Below, piece by piece: positions 6,696-14,493 of a stretch of DNA of 18,107 bases. The DNA lies in assembly GCA_051881455.1 (NCBI GenBank), contig JBJEPX010000009.1, forward strand, positions 1 to 18,107, in the 5' to 3' direction. Each line of letters opens with the position of its first letter. Position 1 is the first letter of the stretch. The notes beneath the pieces are model-generated. The model ran no database searches and was not told where the DNA came from. It saw only the letters and a program-made list of their open reading frames with translations. A program made the translations under genes and the position numbers. This DNA is from Fimenecus sp051881455 (lineage in GTDB: Bacteria; Bacillota; Clostridia; Oscillospirales; Acutalibacteraceae).

Positions 6696-7979
6696 TTATT
6701 TCGGAACCGCCATTCTCTGTGCCGAATAATTGACATTTACCGTTTTGTGGAAGAGCAAATGGTCGTACTTAGGCAACCATTGACTTCCCACATTCATATT
6801 CTTGAAAGTAGTTTCATCTGCGCCTATATTCATTTCGGTAACAGCACGAAGTTCTTTGCCCTCTTTGTAAACCGTATCCCAGAACGCGTGGTGACCGATT
6901 TCCTTTACGCTTGCGGGAATATACATATATGAAAGTCCTCTGTCCTTTGTGAAACAGTCGGAACCGATTTTTTCCAACCCTTCGGGAAGAGAATAGTAAA
7001 CATTCTGCAATTTTCCCACTGTTTCGTAAGTTGTAGTAAGGACAGGCTCTGCACCGGCAACATAAGAATAAATATTGCGGATATTTCCTGCATCGTAAAA
7101 TGCAAGCGTATCAATTTCTTTTAATCCCTCGGGTAAATATACATCGGTCAAGTTTGCATAGTTAAAGCAGTTTGCACCGATTTTTGTAACCGTTGACGGA
7201 AGCACATATGTGCGGACTTTCAGGTTATATTCGTTAAAATATGCTTCATCATATTTCTCTGTTGTGCCCCAAAGCTCCTCCATGGGCTTTCCGTCATCAT
7301 CAACGAGGTCGGAAACCTGAGTACCCTTTTCATCAAGATGGGCGTATCCGTTTTGAAGGCGCAAATATCTGTCATGGTCGATGGGATAACAGATAATTTC
7401 CGTCATATCCTTGTTGTAAAGAACGCCGTCAACATCGCAATAGTTGGGGTTGTTTTCATCAACATAAATACACTGCAAATTCCAGCAGGAATAAAATGCA
7501 CGTTCATCAATTTGTGTAACGGTTGCGGCAATATTTATTACCTCTAATGTTCCGTCACAGTTAAAAGCATACTCGCGGATTTTTGTTACCGGCTGTGATT
7601 TATCTTTTTGAATTGTAAACTTTGCATCTTCACTTTCTGTTCCTGCAAGTTGAAGGCTTGAATCGTTGTATTCGATTGTTGAAACATAGTCAATATCAAA
7701 AGTTTTAATAGCGCCGTTATTGCTAAACTGTGTCAGTTCACCGCTCTCATATACAAGTTTACCTGTATTAAGAAGAACCCTAACGCTGAAATACATCGAA
7801 ATAAGAATTGCAACTATCATAAATATGACAAAGCCAATCTTTTTCCATGTAGCATTTTTAAACGGCTTGTTAATGTGAGGTGCCGCAAGGCCTTCGATTT
7901 TATAATCCCATATTTCGTCTTCGGGAATATCAAGAACTTCCGGGACAAATTCTCTTGTTTTCTTTGTTTTCTTGCTCAA
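6696..7979 (-). CDS. Membrane-anchored BspA-type leucine-rich-repeat protein
   Basis: An N-terminal cytoplasmic segment (~45 residues, Lys/Glu-rich) is followed by one membrane helix (about 47-72, GFVIFMIVAILISMYFSVRV). An external region of ~350 residues carries LRR_5 (BspA/TpLRR) units such as VTKIREYAFNCDGTLEVINI, VTQIDERAFYSCWNLQCIYV, VTKIGANCFNYANLTDVYLP and VKEIGHHAFWDTV. The longest frame starts at GTG 7988, but GGAGG abuts that codon; TTG at 7979 has the site 8 bases upstream and is the likelier start (427 residues). The stop of the upstream transporter gene lies within this leader, so the pair is tightly coupled. BspA-type repeats usually mediate binding to proteins or glycans. Its role beside a sugar permease is inference: substrate capture, or modulation of the carrier. 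Confidence 0.85.
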   Translation of the reverse strand: MSKKTKKTREFVPEVLDIPEDEIWDYKIEGLAAPHINKPFKNATWKKIGFVIFMIVAILISMYFSVRVLLNTGKLVYESGELTQFSNNGAIKTFDIDYVSTIEYNDSSLQLAGTESEDAKFTIQKDKSQPVTKIREYAFNCDGTLEVINIAATVTQIDERAFYSCWNLQCIYVDENNPNYCDVDGVLYNKDMTEIICYPIDHDRYLRLQNGYAHLDEKGTQVSDLVDDDGKPMEELWGTTEKYDEAYFNEYNLKVRTYVLPSTVTKIGANCFNYANLTDVYLPEGLKEIDTLAFYDAGNIRNIYSYVAGAEPVLTTTYETVGKLQNVYYSLPEGLEKIGSDCFTKDRGLSYMYIPASVKEIGHHAFWDTVYKEGKELRAVTEMNIGADETTFKNMNVGSQWLPKYDHLLFHKTVNVNYSAQRMAVPK

Positions 7980-7993
7980 ACCGTTCACCTCCG

Positions 7994-9754
7994 TTAACCT
8001 TTAAAGCTACCGGCAACAGACTCGCCTTTTTCAATGGCCTGTTTTTCTGTTACCTCAGCGCGCCGTTTAAGAACCTGAATAACTTTATCTTGCTTAGCAT
8101 CGTCATAATCCCAGAAAAGATACGGGATTATCATAAGCAAGAAGCCCGCTATATCAAACAGCATCGGTATTATGATAATCTTGGATCTTGAAGCGTCAAC
8201 AAACAGAACATCCCAGTTACTGTTAAAGCCGTATTTAAGAAGCAAGATGGGAATAATAAGGCTTATGAAAGAAGTTACAGGGCCTGTAAACCAACCGAAA
8301 ATACCTGCAAAGCTTTCAAGTCTTTCACCTGAAAGATACATTTGATAGTCGGTAATACGAACATCCATATCGTGTCCGACAGATGTGGGAACGGTGTGTG
8401 TCGCTTCCATAATAATAAGAATCACAACGCATATTACACCACAAAGTGTAACATTCTTGCAGAAGAACATAGTGCAGACAATCATGCTGTAACCTACCGC
8501 ACGGGAAATGAGATAGAAAATCATTATCTGCTTGTAGGAGAAGCGCTTGATAAAATACGGTGTAAGCAAATCCGGCGGTGTACCTGCAAAAGATACGAGA
8601 GAAACTATCAAACCGTATGCAAGACCGGAAAGACGGAATGTGTAAAGATACAGAATTGTGGCAAGAGGCAAAATACCGTTGCCGAAAGAGTCAAGCATCC
8701 ATACAATCGTCTGCACCCATTTATACTTATTTCGCATAACGCCGAAAATACCGTCCCAGAAATTGATTTGGACTTTTTCTTCAATGGGGGGCTGCGGTAT
8801 TCTCTCTTGAATTCTGTTCGCAAAAATAAGAGTTAAAAATGCAAAAACCGTAAAAATGATGGGGATAACATATCTGTAAACATTGATATCCGCCCAGTCG
8901 TCTTTTAAGAATCCGATTGCCATAGGAATAACGAGAACCATTACGGAATTGAGAATATGTGAGAACTTAATGGGATAAGACCTTACAAGAATTCTCTCCT
9001 GCATATTGGGGCTGATATTCATTGTGCAGGATTCCATATTTGCAAATCCGAACATACCGTATCCCGCAAACAAAAGATTGGCTACCCAAACGCGTGTAAC
9101 TTCGTCCGCAATTTTGTAAACGGGAAGCCAGCCTATGAGAATAACCATAATAACTTTGGGTACAACATCACAGTAAAGCGAATACTTATATCTGCCGAAT
9201 TTCGGAACAAGCTTCTTTCTCCAGAAAATGTTTCTAGAACCGTTCCATCCGTTCCATAGAATATGAGTACCGAACATCTTAATTGCCGATGCCGCGGATA
9301 CGCCTCTAATTGAGTTAAACATTGCCACAACCTTGTTTGCCGGATTCAGATACGGCTCAAAGGGGAACAATAACAGGAACAACCCGATTACGGCAGCCGC
9401 AAAATAAAAGGTATAAATATTTCGTTCTTTTTTCTTCGGCAAAAAGCCCAGGTTATCGTTTATCATCCACGCAACCAAATCCCACATCTTCTGCAGCGGC
9501 ATATTGATAAGCGCTATTGCGGAAAATGCAACATAAGGAAGATGATAATGATACATTATCAAATAGCAGCCTGCAAAGAAACTTATGTATTCAAGGGTTT
9601 TAATACCCGAATAGTTACTTCCGACGCCAAGCCAAATGTCAAGATATTCCCTATACGGGACATATTTGCCCTCGGCAGGTGTTTTCCAATGTGTTTTGAT
9701 TTCCGTAAAAAGTGATTTAACTTTTGTTAAGGCTCCGCCTTTTTCGTCACTCAT
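7994..9754 (-). CDS. Large GPH/MFS_2-type transporter
   Basis: 586 residues with about 12 hydrophobic helices, longer than the ~450-500 of classical GPH symporters. The extra length is a ~45-residue soluble N-terminus (KVPYREYLDI region), extended loops around residues 105-200, and a charged C-terminal tail (RRAEVTEKQAIEKGES). The ATG at 9754 is preceded by GAGGGG 10 bases upstream. Loop features such as MPLQKMWDLVAWMINDN and the central IQERIPQPPIEEKVQ linker between two six-helix halves fit MFS_2. It is predicted to be a cation-coupled sugar carrier in the plasma membrane. It is the first gene of an operon with the LRR protein and divergent from a GH2 enzyme, suggesting uptake of that enzyme's substrate. 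The substrate is unknown. Confidence 0.82.
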   Translation of the reverse strand: MSDEKGGALTKVKSLFTEIKTHWKTPAEGKYVPYREYLDIWLGVGSNYSGIKTLEYISFFAGCYLIMYHYHLPYVAFSAIALINMPLQKMWDLVAWMINDNLGFLPKKKERNIYTFYFAAAVIGLFLLLFPFEPYLNPANKVVAMFNSIRGVSAASAIKMFGTHILWNGWNGSRNIFWRKKLVPKFGRYKYSLYCDVVPKVIMVILIGWLPVYKIADEVTRVWVANLLFAGYGMFGFANMESCTMNISPNMQERILVRSYPIKFSHILNSVMVLVIPMAIGFLKDDWADINVYRYVIPIIFTVFAFLTLIFANRIQERIPQPPIEEKVQINFWDGIFGVMRNKYKWVQTIVWMLDSFGNGILPLATILYLYTFRLSGLAYGLIVSLVSFAGTPPDLLTPYFIKRFSYKQIMIFYLISRAVGYSMIVCTMFFCKNVTLCGVICVVILIIMEATHTVPTSVGHDMDVRITDYQMYLSGERLESFAGIFGWFTGPVTSFISLIIPILLLKYGFNSNWDVLFVDASRSKIIIIPMLFDIAGFLLMIIPYLFWDYDDAKQDKVIQVLKRRAEVTEKQAIEKGESVAGSFKG

Positions 9755-9804
9755 TTTTTACAATCCCCTCTTTCTTTATTTCTATTATCAAATAATATGC
9801 GGAT

Positions 9805-9833
9805 ATTTTAGCATAAATATCTAAAAATGACAA
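9805..9833 (-). promoter_or_regulatory. Promoter of the transporter-LRR operon
   Basis: On the minus strand, TTGTCA (9833-9828), a 17-base spacer and TAAAAT (9810-9805) preceded by TGC, an extended -10. Confidence 0.65.
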
Positions 9834-9878
9834 TAAAAAAATATATTTTTTTTACATTATGTTAAAATCCAAACAAAA

Positions 9879-9909
9879 AAACGGCCTTATCCTTATGATA
9901 AGGTCGTTT
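9879..9909. terminator. Terminator-like hairpin in a divergent intergenic region
   Basis: AAACGGCCTTATC (9879-9891) pairs with GATAAGGTCGTTT (9897-9909), a 13-bp stem with one G-U pair and a 5-base loop. On the minus strand it is followed by TTTTTTTG. No gene feeds it from either side. Confidence 0.6.
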
Positions 9910-9994
9910 ATAACGGTGCTTTTTAAATCATTGAATTCTCTTTTTCTTTTTCATGCTTTGCCTGAGGTAGCAGAAAAATGCTGTGTAATTCGTA

Positions 9995-10023
9995 TATGCA
10001 AAACGAATTTATTGTGGTAGAAT
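9995..10023 (+). promoter_or_regulatory. Putative promoter of the second GH2 gene
   Basis: TGGTAGAAT is an extended -10 (hexamer 10018-10023), with a weak -35 TATGCA at 9995-10000 and a 17-base spacer. An AATTCG/CGAATT repeat overlaps it. Confidence 0.45.
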
Positions 10024-10077
10024 TATGTTGGCAAACGCAAAAAATCTTTGCCGAATACAAAAAAGGAATAGGGAAAA

Positions 10078-12144
10078 ATGAAAAACACTATATCTCTTAA
10101 CAAAGACTGGCTGTTTTACTACGGCAAAGCCGACAAGGATACGAATTTTGAAAGCATAAGCTGCGCAAAAATCGACCTGCCCCACACATGGAACAACCTT
10201 GACGGTCAGGACGGCGGAGACGATTATGCCCGCGGTACCGGTTGGTATATGAAGAAAGTAAATATTCAAAAGGAAAACCGCCGATGTTTTCTTGAATTTT
10301 ACGGAGTTAACGCCGTTGCAAATGTGTTTGTAAACGGAGTTCATATAGGTGAACACCGCGGAGGCTATACACTTTTCAGGTTTGATATTACCGACGCCGT
10401 AAAAGACGGGGAAAACACTATCGTTGTATGCGCCGACAACTCGCCCTTCCCCGATGTCATTCCCTTGGAGGCTGATTTCACATTTTTCGGCGGAATTTAC
10501 AGAGAGGTAAATCTAATTCTAACCGATGAACTGCATTTTGCCCTTGATAATTTCGGAAGCGACGGCGTAACCGTTTCATACAATAACAATTACTCCTTAA
10601 AAGAAGCCGCAAAGCTTCATATAAAAGCTGAAATTTCGGGAAAATCCGAAAACTGCTCTGTAAGATTTTCCCTTAATATTCCCGACAGATTTGAAGAGTG
10701 CCCGTATATACAGAATACCGATTGTGATATTTCCTCGCTGTATGAGCCCGATGGCGGATGCGTAGCGGAAAAAACCGTTAATCTTGCCGACAATACGGCA
10801 GAATGTTGTCTTGAAATTAAAAATCCCCGCCTTTGGGACGGGCGCAGTATGCCGTTCAGGTACAAGCTTATTTGCACTCTTTTGGGCGAAAACGGTGAAA
10901 TTGCCGATACTGTTACAAAATATGTAGGCTTTCGGTATTTTTCAATTGACTCAAAAAAGGGATTTATGCTCAACGGAAGGCAATATCCATTGCGCGGCGT
11001 AAACCGCCATCAGGACCGCAAAGATATGGGAAACGCCATAACTTACCGTGAGCACGACGAAGATTTCGGTTTGATTTATGAAATAGGGGCAAACGCAATC
11101 AGATTGGCGCACTATCCTCATCATCCCCATTTTTACGAGCTGTGCGACAAATACGGCTTGCTTGTTTGGGCGGAAATTCCCTTTGTTGACCATATCGGCG
11201 GATTAAAGGAATCTCCCCTGCTCACAGATAAAAAAGACTCTGCCATTACCGAGAGTCAGCTTGAAAATGCAAAACAGCAAATGACGGAGCTTATTTTACA
11301 GCAATGCCACCGCCCCTCAATTTTCTGCTGGAGTATGTCAAACGAGGTAATGCAAAAGTACGGCGACACTGCGGCACATATGATGGACGAGCTGGACGCA
11401 CTCATACACCGTCTTGACAGCACAAGGTACTCTGCAATGGCTGTTAACCACACCTATGGCTGCCGCTGGAAATCCGATATAAAGGGCTGTAATATTTATC
11501 CCGGTTGGTATTGGGGCAGTGAAAAAATGTTCCGCTCACAGTACACCTACTACCGCCGTGCGGACAAAAACAAGTGTATGGCGGTTTCGGAATACGGCGC
11601 AGGAGCAAATATACTCCACCATACCGACAAGCCCTCACAGCCTAAGGATACGGTTTGTGAATTTCACTCCGAGGAATGGGCGGCAATCGTGCATGAGCAC
11701 GCATTAAAATACTTTATGTCGCCTGCCGCAAAGAAAATCTGGGGAACCTTTGTTTGGAATATGTTTGACTTTGCCGTTGATATAAGAAAAGAAGGCGGAA
11801 TGCCCGGCATTAACGACAAAGGGCTTGTTACCCATGATAGGCAGGTTAAAAAAGACCAATTCTATATTTACAAAGCCTATTGGAGCCGTGAACCGGTAGT
11901 TTACATAACATCAAGGCGTTTTGCAGAGAGAGAAAATCCAAAAACCAACATTAAGATTTACTCCAACGCCGAAAGCGTGACGCTTTTCTTAAACGGCAAA
12001 GAAATAAAAACGAAAAGGAACAAATTAAACAAACAAAAACACATTTTCATTTTCCGCAACATTTCCCTTGCAAAAGGAAAAAACACCGTCATTGCAAAGG
12101 GCAGTAACGGCGTTGAAGACACAGTTGAGTGGAAACTCAAATAA
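10078..12144 (+). CDS. Glycoside hydrolase family 2 enzyme (beta-galactosidase/beta-glucuronidase-like)
   Basis: 688 residues with no signal peptide, so cytoplasmic. Order: jelly-roll sugar-binding domain (~1-165, with LPHTWNN and GWYMKKV), immunoglobulin-like domain (~170-290), TIM barrel (~295-600, opening with LRGVNRHQD) and a C-terminal beta-sandwich (~610-688, SNAESVTLFLNGKEI) of the kind attached to short GH2 galactosidases. The acid/base is E423 in SMSNEV and the nucleophile E505 in VSEYGAGA, so it should be active. It is much shorter than LacZ (1001 residues) and lacks the small-chain domain, so it is a different subfamily. Galactosidase and glucuronidase cannot be separated by eye. 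The ATG follows an AAGGAATAGGGA purine stretch. Divergent from the large transporter, which may import its substrate. Confidence 0.88.
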   Translation: MKNTISLNKDWLFYYGKADKDTNFESISCAKIDLPHTWNNLDGQDGGDDYARGTGWYMKKVNIQKENRRCFLEFYGVNAVANVFVNGVHIGEHRGGYTLFRFDITDAVKDGENTIVVCADNSPFPDVIPLEADFTFFGGIYREVNLILTDELHFALDNFGSDGVTVSYNNNYSLKEAAKLHIKAEISGKSENCSVRFSLNIPDRFEECPYIQNTDCDISSLYEPDGGCVAEKTVNLADNTAECCLEIKNPRLWDGRSMPFRYKLICTLLGENGEIADTVTKYVGFRYFSIDSKKGFMLNGRQYPLRGVNRHQDRKDMGNAITYREHDEDFGLIYEIGANAIRLAHYPHHPHFYELCDKYGLLVWAEIPFVDHIGGLKESPLLTDKKDSAITESQLENAKQQMTELILQQCHRPSIFCWSMSNEVMQKYGDTAAHMMDELDALIHRLDSTRYSAMAVNHTYGCRWKSDIKGCNIYPGWYWGSEKMFRSQYTYYRRADKNKCMAVSEYGAGANILHHTDKPSQPKDTVCEFHSEEWAAIVHEHALKYFMSPAAKKIWGTFVWNMFDFAVDIRKEGGMPGINDKGLVTHDRQVKKDQFYIYKAYWSREPVVYITSRRFAERENPKTNIKIYSNAESVTLFLNGKEIKTKRNKLNKQKHIFIFRNISLAKGKNTVIAKGSNGVEDTVEWKLK

Positions 12145-12148
12145 TAGA

Positions 12149-12189
12149 AAATCCGTCGGCAGACATAAAATCTGACCGGCGGATTTTTA
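12149..12189. terminator. Terminator between the GH2 gene and the HAD gene
   Basis: AAATCCGTCGGCAGA (from 12149) pairs with TCTGACCGGCGGATTT (from 12171) with one bulge and one wobble, then TTTTAT. It lies between convergent stop codons and has A-rich sequence on the other side, so it can serve both strands. Confidence 0.82.
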
Positions 12190-12873
12190 TTCTATTATAT
12201 TTTTTATTTCTGCTAAATCATTTATTTCATAGTCAACTGTAACATCGGTTGAATTTATTTTTCGGTCGGGGTTATACCAACAGCAGATAATTCCTGCGTT
12301 ATTGCCGCCCTGCATATCGCTTGTGAGTGAATCCCCTACAATCATCACGCTGTCTTTCTCGAATCCGCCGATATTTTCCCTCACACAGTCAAAAAATTCG
12401 GCAGAGGGTTTTTCAAAGCCTATTTTATCCGAAATAAACGCGCCGTCAAAAATATCAATAAGCCCCGAAAGCCTGAGCTTTCGGCTTTGAGCGACGATTG
12501 TGCCGTTGGTAACGGCATACTGACGCACAATTCCCGCAAGCGCTTTCACGGTTTCAAGGGCATTGTCGCAGAAAAACACCTTATCCCCCAGACGCACCTG
12601 ATATTCGTCGTTAAAAGCGTCAATACGGTCAAATAATATACCCTCCGAAGCGAAAAACTCCTCAAACCGCTCTTTTAACACCTGCGGCTTCGTTATTTCG
12701 CCCCGTTCAAGCCTTTCCCAATACCTTCTGTTGATTTGTGAATACCGTTTTATCATTTCGTCGGTACATTCGCCCAAATTAAAAGCCTCAAAGCATTTTT
12801 TTATTGCGTAGCTTTCGGATTTTTGAAAATTCAGCAGTGTTCCGTCAATATCCCACAAAAGTGTTGTTATCAT
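12187..12873 (-). CDS. yjjG: HAD-family noncanonical pyrimidine nucleotidase, YjjG/YfnB type
   Basis: 228 residues, the family length. All four HAD motifs are present: DIDGT (D8 nucleophile, D10), VTNGT, the lysine in GFEKPSAEFF, and GDSLTSDMQGG. The stretches VTNGTIVAQSRKLRLSGLID and FISDKIGFEKP are characteristic of the YjjG/YfnB subgroup. E. coli YjjG is a 5'-nucleotidase that dephosphorylates dUMP, dTMP and noncanonical pyrimidine nucleotides using a divalent metal. The gene follows mntP by 10 bases, and its AAGGTGAG ribosome binding site overlaps the mntP stop codon, so it is coupled to mntP and falls under the same Mn-type leader. Cytoplasmic. Family confident, exact substrate less so. 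Confidence 0.87.
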   Translation of the reverse strand: MITTLLWDIDGTLLNFQKSESYAIKKCFEAFNLGECTDEMIKRYSQINRRYWERLERGEITKPQVLKERFEEFFASEGILFDRIDAFNDEYQVRLGDKVFFCDNALETVKALAGIVRQYAVTNGTIVAQSRKLRLSGLIDIFDGAFISDKIGFEKPSAEFFDCVRENIGGFEKDSVMIVGDSLTSDMQGGNNAGIICCWYNPDRKINSTDVTVDYEINDLAEIKNIIE

Positions 12874-12883
12874 TATTATACAC

Positions 12884-13441
12884 TCACCTTAAATGCTCCA
12901 CAAGAATTTTTAAGCCTATAAGCACAAGAATTACGCCGCCTGCAAGCTCCGCCTTATTTTTATACTTTTCTCCGAATTTATGCCCTATGAACACTCCCGC
13001 GCCTGACAGCAAAAAGGTTATTGTTCCTATAAGCAAAACGGATATTTTAATATCTGCCTTTAAAAAAGCAAAGGTAATTCCTACGGCGAGGGCGTCAATG
13101 CTTGTGGCAATGGCAAGCACGGTCAGTTCCTTTAAATCAAGCTTTTCAACACCCGCTAATGCGTCTTCATCTTTAAAGGCTTCGTATATCATCTTACCGC
13201 CGATAAAACCCAACAAAGCAAAGGCAATCCAATGGTCAATACTTATAATATAACTTTCAAACTGCTTGCCCAAAAGCCAGCCGATAAAGGGCATCAGCGC
13301 CTGAAATCCTCCGAAGAAAAATGCAATCAGAGCAGTTTGACCGTAATCAATTTTACGCATATTCAAGCCCTTACAAACCGCTACGGCAAAGGCATCCATT
13401 GAAAGCCCCAACGAAATTATTATAAGCTCGCCGATTCCCAT
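12884..13441 (-). CDS. mntP: Manganese efflux pump MntP
   Basis: From the ATG at 13441 it encodes 185 residues, the normal MntP (YebN) length. A longer frame to 13519 runs back through the terminator hairpin and is not credible; ATG 13450 abuts GGAG (13454-13451), whereas 13441 has it at a 9-base spacing. Two DUF204 repeats are visible, SLGLSMDAFAVAVCKG and AIATSIDALAVGITFA, each with the Asp (MDAFAV, IDALAV) that helps form the Mn2+ path, and about six membrane helices. MntP exports excess Mn2+ across the plasma membrane. Upstream are its own strong promoter and a structured leader with a terminator. Downstream is the coupled HAD nucleotidase gene. Confidence 0.93.
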   Translation of the reverse strand: MGIGELIIISLGLSMDAFAVAVCKGLNMRKIDYGQTALIAFFFGGFQALMPFIGWLLGKQFESYIISIDHWIAFALLGFIGGKMIYEAFKDEDALAGVEKLDLKELTVLAIATSIDALAVGITFAFLKADIKISVLLIGTITFLLSGAGVFIGHKFGEKYKNKAELAGGVILVLIGLKILVEHLR

Positions 13442-13460
13442 ATAATTCATCTCCGTAATG

Positions 13461-13503
13461 TATATAAAAAGACTCGTGTACGGCAAAAGCCATACATGAG
13501 TCT
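13461..13503 (-). terminator. Regulated terminator hairpin in the mntP leader
   Basis: On the minus strand AGACTCATGTATGGC (13503-13489) pairs with GCCGTACACGAGTCT (13484-13470), a 15-bp stem with wobbles and a TTTT loop, followed by TTTTTATATA. It stands between promoter and start codon, so it must be bypassed for mntP expression. It may also stop spo0A read-through. Confidence 0.8.
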
Positions 13504-13566
13504 TGTCATTTAAGCCCATATATCTGACTTAACGCACAATTTGTGCCGACTACTCCATCACGAAAC
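13504..13566 (-). ncRNA. Probable yybP-ykoY-type Mn2+ riboswitch aptamer ahead of mntP
   Basis: On the minus strand the leader begins near 13566 and contains GGAGTAG, a GCAC-AAAT-GTGC hairpin, then TTAAGTC...GGCTTAA (a 7-bp stem) and TGACAAGAC before the terminator. The yybP-ykoY class has a conserved GGGGAGTAG loop, an AAGTC/GGCTT helix and an AGCAAGACC segment; the correspondence is good but the first loop has TGGAGTAG, and I could not prove a closing P1. mntP is the classic target of this class. Terminator placement suggests Mn2+ binding gives antitermination. Confidence 0.55.
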
Positions 13567-13572
13567 AGTGAT

Positions 13573-13601
13573 ATGATACCAATATTATGCGTATTTGTCA
13601 A
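13573..13601 (-). promoter_or_regulatory. mntP-yjjG promoter
   Basis: On the minus strand, a perfect TTGACA (13601-13596), a 17-base spacer and TATCAT (13578-13573) preceded by TGG. It lies just after the spo0A stop, so mntP has its own transcript with a leader of about 125 bases. Confidence 0.78.
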
Positions 13602-13615
13602 GAAACATACGGCGT

Positions 13616-14377
13616 TCAGGATATCTTCATTCTAAGACGCAGCTTGTCGCTTATCATTGCAATAAACTCTGAATTTGTTGGCTTTCCCCTTGTATTCTGT
13701 ATGGTATAGCCGAAATATGAGCTCAAAACATCAATATCGCCTCTGTCCCAAGCAACCTCAATAGCGTGACGGATTGCTCTTTCTACTCTTGACGCAGTGG
13801 TGGAATACATTTTTGCAACAGTGGGATAAAGCACCTTTGTAACGGAATTCATCATTTCTTTATCATTGACGGAAAGCACGATGGCTTCGCGAAGATACTG
13901 ATATCCTTTTATATGTGCCGGCACGCCGATTTGATGCATTATTTCACTTACGGTTACCTGCAAATCATTAGTATCGTGAAGCTTTGTAACATCGCCTTTT
14001 TCCTTTGACCAGTCTGTAAGCTGTGTTATTCTTTGCGCCATCATATTTATATCAAAGGGCTTTAAAAAATAGTAATCTGCACCGGCAGAGAGAATTTCCT
14101 GCTCAAAACGCTGATTATCCGTGCTTGACATTACCATTATCAACGGCTTTGTATTTTTCTCTTTTAGTTTATTTATAACGCCCAGTGCGTCAAGGTTTGA
14201 CATAAAAGCATCCATAACCACTACATCTGCCCGTGCGCTTTCAATTTTTGAGAGCAAAACATTTCCGTCCTTTGGCAATAAAAATACATCACATCCGTAT
14301 GTGCGTAAGGTGTTTGCACAGTTTTTGCCGAATTCACTCCCCTCACCTGTTAATAGCACTTTAAGATTGTTTCCCAT
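13616..14377 (-). CDS. spo0A: Sporulation master regulator Spo0A
   Basis: Response regulator controlling entry into sporulation. From the ATG at 14377 it has 253 residues. GGAGG (14390-14386) is 8 bases upstream, so the longer frame to 14434 is rejected. Residues ~5-120 are a receiver domain with phosphoacceptor D56 (VVVMDAF), S84/S85 and K106 (FLKPFD). Residues ~140-253 are the Spo0A C-terminal DNA-binding domain, with EIMHQIGVPAHIKGYQYLRE, the recognition region TTASRVERAIRHAIEVAWDR and KPTNSEFIAMISDKLRL, all close to Bacillus Spo0A. The acidic pair D10/D11 of Bacillus is replaced by G11/E12, so metal binding and phosphorylation may differ. The gene has its own promoter and an upstream 0A box. 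No terminator was found between its stop and the mntP promoter. Confidence 0.96.
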   Translation of the reverse strand: MGNNLKVLLTGEGSEFGKNCANTLRTYGCDVFLLPKDGNVLLSKIESARADVVVMDAFMSNLDALGVINKLKEKNTKPLIMVMSSTDNQRFEQEILSAGADYYFLKPFDINMMAQRITQLTDWSKEKGDVTKLHDTNDLQVTVSEIMHQIGVPAHIKGYQYLREAIVLSVNDKEMMNSVTKVLYPTVAKMYSTTASRVERAIRHAIEVAWDRGDIDVLSSYFGYTIQNTRGKPTNSEFIAMISDKLRLRMKIS

Positions 14378-14434
14378 TTTTGAGACCTCCGTTTTAATTT
14401 CTAAAATCATCTTGTGATTTCTTATTTCTGCCAT

Positions 14435-14463
14435 ATTTTACCATAAATGGGAAAATATGGCAA
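14435..14463 (-). promoter_or_regulatory. spo0A promoter
   Basis: On the minus strand, TTGCCA (14463-14458), a 17-base spacer and TAAAAT (14440-14435) with TGG before it. Start near 14428, giving a ~50-base leader. Confidence 0.6.
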
Positions 14464-14493
14464 TAGAAAAAATCAATATTTTTATAAAAACTT

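Larger units (their letters stand above)
9755..10077. other. Divergent intergenic region between transporter operon and second GH2 gene
   Basis: This 323-base AT-rich region contains the minus-strand transporter promoter (9805-9833), a hairpin with terminator form (9879-9909), an AATTCG/CGAATT inverted repeat (9987-10009, 11-base spacer) and the GH2 promoter (9995-10023). The inverted repeat lies around the GH2 -35 region and could be an operator. No gene is seen. Confidence 0.6.

Noticed and set aside
8342..8836. 164-residue plus-strand frame
   Set aside because: Fully antisense to the large transporter gene, with Cys/Asn/His-rich low-sense composition and no ribosome site.
10009..10356. 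115-residue minus-strand frame near the second GH2 start
   Set aside because: Antisense to the GH2 N-terminal domain and its promoter; no ribosome site or recognisable motif.
13442..13519. Longer N-terminus for MntP (start at 13519)
   Set aside because: It would translate through the leader terminator hairpin, makes the protein longer than the family, and has no ribosome site.
14378..14434. Longer N-terminus for Spo0A (start at 14434)
   Set aside because: It would start inside the promoter's -10 region; the ATG at 14377 has GGAGG at a good distance and puts the phosphoacceptor at D56.
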